Shown here: piece after piece, positions 8,671-12,500 of the stretch
How the letters are laid out: the number at the start of each line of letters is the position of its first letter
Position numbering within the stretch: position 1 is the stretch's first letter
Source: Beroe ovata
Lineage: Eukaryota > Ctenophora > Nuda > Beroida > Beroidae
Reading direction: 5' to 3'
Length of the DNA stretch: 12,500 nucleotides
NCBI GenBank assembly: GCA_946803715.1
Contig: CAMPET010000003.1
Span: 252,673-265,172 of the forward strand
Translations under genes and position numbers: made by a program
Notes under the pieces: generated by a model
Databases searched by the model: none
Told to the model about the DNA's origin: nothing
Seen by the model: the letters and a program-made list of their open reading frames with translations, nothing else

Positions 8671-8684
8671 GCGCGCATGCGCGC
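8671..8684. repeat. 14-bp perfect GC palindrome
   Basis: GCGCGCATGCGCGC equals its own reverse complement. It sits at the inner edge of the CpG-rich block. Confidence 0.85.
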
Positions 8685-8848
8685 CACCACTTGCACTGCA
8701 CCAAACCTGACAGTGACAAAATAACATGTAATATTCTGGCAATCTGGCAATGAAGCCGGGCCTATGAAGTATGAATTACATGGTCAATCATGCAATCGGA
8801 CTAACAACATATGCATTATTTTTTTCGACTGCAGTTCAACGAAAATAG

Positions 8849-9175
8849 TGAAATGATCGTTTTTCAAAATGATTGTAAAATGATCGTGAATTGCAACTCA
8901 ATAACTCATCGTAAACTGATCGTAAAACTGATCTGATTGTGAATTGAATGTGAATTGATTATGAAATCATCGTGAATTGATTGAATTCGACGAAAAAGAT
9001 ACCATTAATGATTCAGCCGCCGCAAACAGCAAAGCATGACTATGTCACATCATGATATTATCATCAAATTCTATGAGTGTGATATTGATATGATCAATGA
9101 TCATGATATGACATGATTCATCAATGGTCATAGTGGTAAAATGATCGTGAAATGATCGAGAAATCAATTTCCTAT
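8849..9175. repeat. Degenerate TGATCGTGAA-type repeat array
   Basis: Variants of TGATCGTGAATTGAT (also TGATCGTAAAA, TGATTGTGAATTG, TCATCGTGAATTG) recur irregularly, densest at 8849-8980 and again at 9138-9165. The stretch is low-complexity and non-coding, and forms the core between copies A and B. No function is evident. Confidence 0.65.
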
Positions 9176-9226
9176 TGACGGAAAAGATGTCATTCAGCAC
9201 ACACAAGGCTAGACATGACATTGGCA
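8964..9226 (+). repeat. Pair of about 85-bp diverged direct repeats
   Basis: 8964-9047 and 9138-9226 share the order AAATnATCGTGAA, TTGACG(G/A)AAAAGAT, CATT...ATTCAGC and GCATGAC/ACATGAC, with indels. They show that the core is built of longer repeated units as well as the short motif. An N lies at 9229. Confidence 0.6.
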
Positions 9227-9253
9227 TGNAAACGAGGCAGAATAGCACGAGCC

Positions 9254-9285
9254 TTCATCGAAGGCCGAAACAGGCCCTCGATGAA
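9254..9285. repeat. Short hairpin TTCATCGA/TCGATGAA
   Basis: TTCATCGA (9254-9261) pairs with TCGATGAA (9278-9285). One A-C mismatch follows, then GGCC pairs with GGCC around a GAAACA loop (9267-9272). It stands just before the CpG-rich copy B. Confidence 0.7.
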
Positions 9286-9330
9286 TGCGCGCGCGCAAGA
9301 AACAGTGGACAGATCTAACATCCGACAAAA

Positions 9331-9521
9331 TTCTCGCGGCTCGCGTCAGCTGGACCAAGCATTGCCAAGTTAAGCATTAGGCAAACGGATTGCTATGCAG
9401 ACATTGCACGCGCTTTTTATTTTTGCCCCCGCGCTGCGTGACCCAAATACTCCGCGCCGCGCGCGCTGCACGCGTTTACGACTCTTCAGTTCACTGCACT
9501 GATCGTAGAACAGGGGCGCGC
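9331..9521 (+). repeat. CpG-rich direct repeat, copy B
   Basis: This is the second copy of 8331-8526, starting exactly 1,000 bases later with the same TTCTCGCGGCTCGCGT. It lacks about 15 bases after the start and has a somewhat different GC-rich centre. The same orientation excludes a simple inverted-repeat transposon; a terminal-direct-repeat element or a duplicated unit fits better. Confidence 0.8.
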
Positions 9522-9621
9522 AACGTGTACACATTTATTTTATACTCTGTGATCGATTGTTGGATGCAATGTAGCCTATATTTATCACGCGCAGAGGTCA
9601 GACATGGGTACACTTTGCGCG

Positions 9622-10064
9622 CCCCCTTCATATGTAGGCAGGTTGGGTCAGTGGGTCACGCAACGTGGGAACAGTCAGATCAAATTAAACAAATATTGCT
9701 ATAATATTGGAGTTCATATGGTGCAGTGGCAGTGTAGCCATCATTGTAGTCATGTTTCATTACTAGTAAAAGAATGGCACCTTTAATTTTTTCTAATCTT
9801 TTAATATATGCTCAAGTATCTAGGAGGAAAATATTAACATTGATAAACTGTTAATCATCCCTGTCATAATTTGGCATTCTCCCTATTTTTTCAGTGTGTG
9901 TTGCTATGGTGATATGAAATGTAGTGGGACTGGGAAGTAGCCTGCTGTGGTTTTGATTATGTTGCTCTCTCTGTTGATAGGGAAGACAAGAGTTGCACCT
10001 GCACTGTGCAGTTTGATGCATGCGCACTGAGTTATATCCCGTATGATATGTTTCTGTTTTGCAG
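9622..10064. other. Unassigned DNA
   Basis: No supported gene. It includes a short perfect dyad CTGCACTGTGCAG (9999-10011) and, at the end, the polypyrimidine acceptor TTTCTGTTTTGCAG (ending 10064). Confidence 0.5.
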
Positions 10065-10113
10065 TTCGTACTGACCCCAGAGAAGACCAGGTGGATCAGA
10101 AGGGTCACCTAAG
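10065..10113 (+). CDS. Weak candidate exon of an unknown plus-strand gene
   Basis: A very good acceptor (TTTCTGTTTTGCAG) is followed by a short open stretch and a possible donor AAG|GTGAAC at 10113/10114. One frame reads FVLTPEKTRWIRRVT then TAA (10110-10112); the next reads RTDPREDQVDQKGHL and hits TGA just past the donor. The third frame stops at once. It could be a last exon, an internal exon or chance. No preceding exon was found. Confidence 0.25.
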
Positions 10114-10153
10114 GTGAACTCTGTGATCCATGTATATGGATCAGAAGGGTCAC
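10092..10153 (+). repeat. 17-bp perfect direct repeat
   Basis: TGGATCAGAAGGGTCAC occurs at 10092-10108, inside the candidate exon, and again at 10137-10153, 45 bases apart. The sequence between the copies does not repeat. Confidence 0.9.
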
Positions 10154-10362
10154 ATTATATTTTTCCAATGTGTGAGTATGCTTGTGTGTGGCATTAATCT
10201 TGCATGGAGGATATAAATAGAATTACTTCGAACATGGATCAAAGTGATCGAAATCTAAGTCATATGATATAAAAAGGGGGTGGATGAGGGGAAGCGGTGA
10301 ATGTGAAAAGTATTAATCCCAATGGGCAGTGGACACCTAAGCAAAAATTGGCGTTTTAAGTG

Positions 10363-10403
10363 ATCAAGATTGTGTTGAATTAATTTTTGTACACAATCGT
10401 GAT
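10363..10403. repeat. 13-bp inverted repeat, one mismatch
   Basis: ATCAAGATTGTGT (10363-10375) and ACACAATCGTGAT (10391-10403) pair at 12 of 13 positions around a 15-nt loop. Confidence 0.7.
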
Positions 10404-10531
10404 AGTTAGGTTGACTGTACAAGCTAATATGAACATGGCCATTGAGCTTCTTTTAAGCTATCATTTGCCTTCCTATGACCTTCAGAAGCTGAGATACGGA
10501 CACTTGCTCTTACCCGAGCGGCAGTCAAACT

Positions 10532-10562
10532 GGGCGTGGCCCTAGCGGCCCCCATGACGTCA
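10532..10562 (+). promoter_or_regulatory. GC-box-like GGGCGTGGC and perfect CRE TGACGTCA
   Basis: GGGCGTGGC (from 10532) resembles Sp/KLF sites, and TGACGTCA is at 10555-10562, within a short GC-rich island in AT-rich DNA. Such pairs are common in metazoan promoters, but no transcription start is shown. Confidence 0.3.
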
Positions 10563-10989
10563 ATTCAACAAAGGGCAGTGAATTTTTTTCAAAGAGGGCA
10601 CTTAGAACTACCAAAAACCGTTGAGAAACTTTGTCCACTTGGATGTTGCATACTGACTTTGGCTGGGCTACTGTAGTAGGTTTCATTCCATAGATATTAT
10701 CTTATCTTATCTCTAAACTGGCAATATTGGCGTTGGCAGATCACTTTGTTCTCATATCTGTGTGTAAATGCAGTAGTCCTCGACAGTGCTGATGCTGGTG
10801 CAAGCTGCCATGATTACAAATTTGCATGCACAACGAAATTCTTGACAGGTTCTATCATCTATCGAATACAAGGGGACTTGACATATGTAGTTATGCACTG
10901 GTTTATTGTCAATGATCCACTGCTGATTTATTCTAATGTGGGGTTTGCCAAATAATCAGTTTTTCTTAGATTTCCTCTTAACATTAAAT

Positions 10990-11011
10990 ATATCATACTA
11001 TACTATGATAT
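10990..11011. repeat. 8-bp hairpin before the shared motif
   Basis: ATATCATA (10990-10997) and TATGATAT (11004-11011) pair perfectly around a CTATAC loop. The hairpin touches the TGATGTGCACTGTGCAGC motif that begins at 11011. Confidence 0.6.
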
Positions 11012-11122
11012 GATGTGCACTGTGCAGCTATTTCCTAGCTATTCCAGCTAGTTCCTTGTACTGTTGTGATTACTTTGTTGATATCATCTGGGTGTTGAAG
11101 AAGGCTGTACAGACTGTATCTC

Positions 11123-11128
11123 AATAAA
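11123..11128 (+). terminator. Polyadenylation signal AATAAA
   Basis: AATAAA is followed 20-30 bases later by a GT-rich stretch (TGTACTTTGTTTCTGTT), the normal arrangement of a cleavage site and downstream element. It implies a plus-strand transcript ending near 11140-11150. A second AATAAA lies at 11176-11181. Confidence 0.5.
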
Positions 11129-11181
11129 GCATGGTTGCAGATGTACTTTGTTTCTGTTAAGAGACTTAGCTGTGTAATAAA

Positions 11182-11764
11182 ACAAAAGTATACATAGAAT
11201 TTCTTGAGCATTGCTACTATGTTTTAGACTAGTCTCCGCGCTCAAAACAATATTATACTAGGTTCTATTGTCTGGTTGTATCATAAGCTTAAATTGACTG
11301 TATAAAATTTTAAATAGAACTATATTATAGCCCTTGTTAGCTTCTCTAGTCTGTAGAGACAGATGACTCATTACTGCAAGAATATGTGAAAAAGGTCATG
11401 TATCCTATCTGTCAAATGAGAGGTAGACCTATTTCACATGTTCTTGATTAATGATGTCAAGGATTCTAAGTAAAGATAACCTATCAAGACCCAAGTTGTA
11501 ATATGAAGTGGCAGTACTACTAAGATAATGGGGGGGGGATTCAATACTGTATGTCAGTATAGGTCAGGTTGTCTAAATGTTGATGTGAAATATGCTTGTC
11601 AAAATGATTATAAAAACATAGGTCATCACTCATCATGCAAAACGCCTGAGCAGCAAACTCTTTTCCTGGTGTATAAGGTCTTGAGCAAATCCATTGTTTA
11701 TGATAGAGATTTGTAACGGCAATTGTTTAAGTCATTCTGCTATTGCCAATTGCCATTATTTCAG
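11182..11764 (+). other. Spacer or 5' intron of the ferredoxin gene
   Basis: No recognised exon. It ends with a good splice acceptor, ATTGCCATTATTTCAG, at 11764, ten bases before the ferredoxin ATG. A non-coding first exon upstream is therefore likely, though its donor could not be fixed. The hairpin at 11365-11458 lies inside. Confidence 0.45.
11365..11458 (+). other. 94-nt imperfect hairpin
   Basis: CAAGAATATGTGAAA (11377-11391) pairs with TTTCACATGTTCTTG (11432-11446) at 14 of 15 positions. An A-A mismatch follows, then AGGTC/GACCT (11393-11397 with 11426-11430), leaving a 28-nt loop. Outside, TCATTA/TAATGA and GAC/GTC extend the stem with small internal loops. It could be a structured RNA, a pre-miRNA-like fold or a small foldback element. 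Confidence 0.45.
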
Positions 11765-11774
11765 ATTTTAGGTC

Positions 11775-12239
11775 ATGTCATATATGGTTTTAAATGTTCT
11801 CAGACTACACTGCCAAATCTTTAGAAGTACCTGCTCAAGACTAAACAATTCATCCTGTATAAGTCAACATCCTCTAAAACATGTGAAGAGATTGTTTTCA
11901 AATCAAAGTACTATCAAAGTTAATTTTATTGATCGTGATGGGGATGTTTTTCAAGTCAATGCTGAGGAAGGTCTGAATTTAATGAAGTTGGCCCACAAGC
12001 ATGATATTGACTTGGAGGGTGCATGTGATGGAACCTTGTCATGTTGTACATGCCACCTTGTTATTCATCCTGATTGGTATGACAAGATAGGTGATTATCC
12101 TTCTGAGGATGAACAAGATATGCTGGACATGGCTTATGGATTGACAGATACTTCACGGCTAGGATGCCAAGTTAAGGTTTCTAAACAGATGGATGGAATT
12201 ATAGTCCGTATTCCTCCTTATGAACCACAATACACTTGA
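11775..12239 (+). CDS. Mitochondrial [2Fe-2S] ferredoxin (adrenodoxin family, FDX1/FDX2-like)
   Basis: A 154-residue protein in one exon. An in-frame TAG (11769-11771) just before the ATG fixes the upstream limit; Met4 is an alternative start. Residues 1 to about 42 are rich in Arg, Ser and Leu and nearly lack acids, as in a mitochondrial presequence, with a possible R-x-F-S processing site (Arg39-Ser42). From residue 46 the adrenodoxin-type fold begins (IKVNFIDRDGDVF). Cluster ligands by family pattern are Cys84, Cys90, Cys93 and Cys131 (C-x5-C-x2-C-x37-C). EDEQDMLDMAYGLTDTSRLG contains the acidic helix that contacts ferredoxin reductase and P450 or Fe-S assembly partners. In this family the protein carries electrons from NADPH-ferredoxin reductase in the matrix. 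DLEGAC resembles FDX2, while AYGLTD resembles FDX1, so I give no paralogue. Oddities: Cys91 replaces the usual Ser, and the C-terminus ends soon after the fold (IPPYEPQYT), without the longer FDX2 tail. Confidence 0.95.
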   Translation: MSYMVLNVLRLHCQIFRSTCSRLNNSSCISQHPLKHVKRLFSNQSTIKVNFIDRDGDVFQVNAEEGLNLMKLAHKHDIDLEGACDGTLSCCTCHLVIHPDWYDKIGDYPSEDEQDMLDMAYGLTDTSRLGCQVKVSKQMDGIIVRIPPYEPQYT

Positions 12240-12500
12240 GGCTATCATCAAGACCCTCTGATTTAATTTCCATTTGTTATGCTGGCATGTTGATGTGCAT
12301 TGTGCAGCAATAGTTTGGAAACAAATCTGTATATCATGATGGGTTAGACTGGGGTTATATTTTTAGGATTTTGTATATTTTGTAATGAAATCATTTCTAA
12401 TTGATTTTTAAGGAAATCCTTGATGAGTGAATCAAGTCATTAGGATCTAGGATGTTTTAGTTGCAGCAGTTTCTCTTGAAAGGTATTTGATCAATCGAGT
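12240..12500 (+). other. Ferredoxin 3' UTR and flank
   Basis: No gene. TGATGTGCATTGTGCAGC at 12291-12308 matches a motif at 11011-11028. No AATAAA is seen before the window ends, so the transcript end is not located. Confidence 0.5.

Larger units (their letters stand above)
10154..11122. other. Mostly unassigned; possible 3' UTR of an unknown plus-strand gene
   Basis: No protein is recognised. It holds an inverted repeat (10363-10403), a CRE with a GC-box-like site (10532-10562), a 69-codon ORF (10746-10955) of unconvincing composition, a small hairpin (10990-11011) and an 18-nt motif shared with the region after the ferredoxin gene. The AATAAA at 11123 suggests the right part is transcribed as a 3' UTR. 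Confidence 0.4.

Noticed and set aside
8422-9786. Plus-strand ORFs within the CpG-rich repeats
   Set aside because: They are open because of high GC, and the two copies do not keep the same frame, so protein coding is not supported.
10429-10545. 38-codon ORF beginning MNMAIELLLSYHLPSYDLQK
   Set aside because: Short, single, no conserved motif; more likely chance or part of a degraded repeat.
10746-10955. 69-codon plus-strand ORF
   Set aside because: No recognisable domain, random-looking composition; better read as a possible 3' UTR.
11528-11716. 62-codon plus-strand ORF before the ferredoxin
   Set aside because: It lies in the likely intron or spacer, begins at a G-run and has no homology I recognise.
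1-12500. CRISPR array, operon, prophage or bacterial defence system
   Set aside because: No spaced identical repeats, no clustered same-strand genes and clear spliceosomal signals; the window is eukaryotic.
1-12500. tRNA or rRNA genes
   Set aside because: No B-box-like GGTTCGAATCC or cloverleaf arrangement and no rRNA-like stretch was seen by eye; a covariance-model scan was not possible.

Overview
This is eukaryotic, very probably invertebrate metazoan, DNA. It is AT-rich and mostly non-coding, has CA/GT microsatellites, spliceosomal exon borders (TTTCAG acceptors, GTGAGT and GTAAGT donors), AATAAA signals, a LINE-type retrotransposon and a nuclear-encoded mitochondrial ferredoxin with a presequence. 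Introns are short where both borders can be seen (141 nt). A sponge or another marine invertebrate fits, but the species cannot be fixed from the sequence. Four isolated N bases (698, 1189, 5540, 9229) mark uncertain calls.

Layout. 1-1000: CA microsatellite, then unassigned DNA. About 1024-1178, minus strand: a candidate exon coding a proline-rich and ten-glutamine stretch. 1783-5539, plus strand: a CR1/L2-like non-LTR retrotransposon (Jockey superfamily in the broad sense). Its ORF1 has three CCCH-type zinc fingers and a coiled coil. Its ORF2 has an apurinic endonuclease-like domain and a reverse transcriptase, all catalytic motifs present and no stop. The element abuts a (GT)n tract at 5541-5569, where the end of ORF2 and the 3' UTR are missing. 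About 6314-7548, minus strand: a small unrecognised spliced gene for a short helical protein ending in an acidic tail. 8281-9620: a repeat-rich, CpG-rich block with two direct repeats spaced exactly 1,000 bases around a TGATCGTGAA-rich core, probably a non-autonomous mobile element or satellite-like unit. About 10065-11200, plus strand: weak evidence for the 3' end of an unknown gene (one candidate exon, two AATAAA signals). 11775-12239, plus strand: a complete mitochondrial [2Fe-2S] ferredoxin (FDX1/FDX2 family), the best supported cellular gene.

The genes do not look functionally linked; this is a host locus with single genes separated by mobile and repeated DNA. The observation most worth checking is the translation arrangement of the LINE. 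ORF2 lies in the -1 frame relative to ORF1, overlaps it by over 300 nt, has no AUG upstream of its endonuclease domain, and ORF1 carries a perfect U UUU UUA slippery heptamer in the right phase inside the overlap. Other items are an extra cysteine in the ferredoxin cluster loop, an 18-nt motif shared by two apparent 3' UTRs, and a 94-nt imperfect hairpin upstream of the ferredoxin gene.
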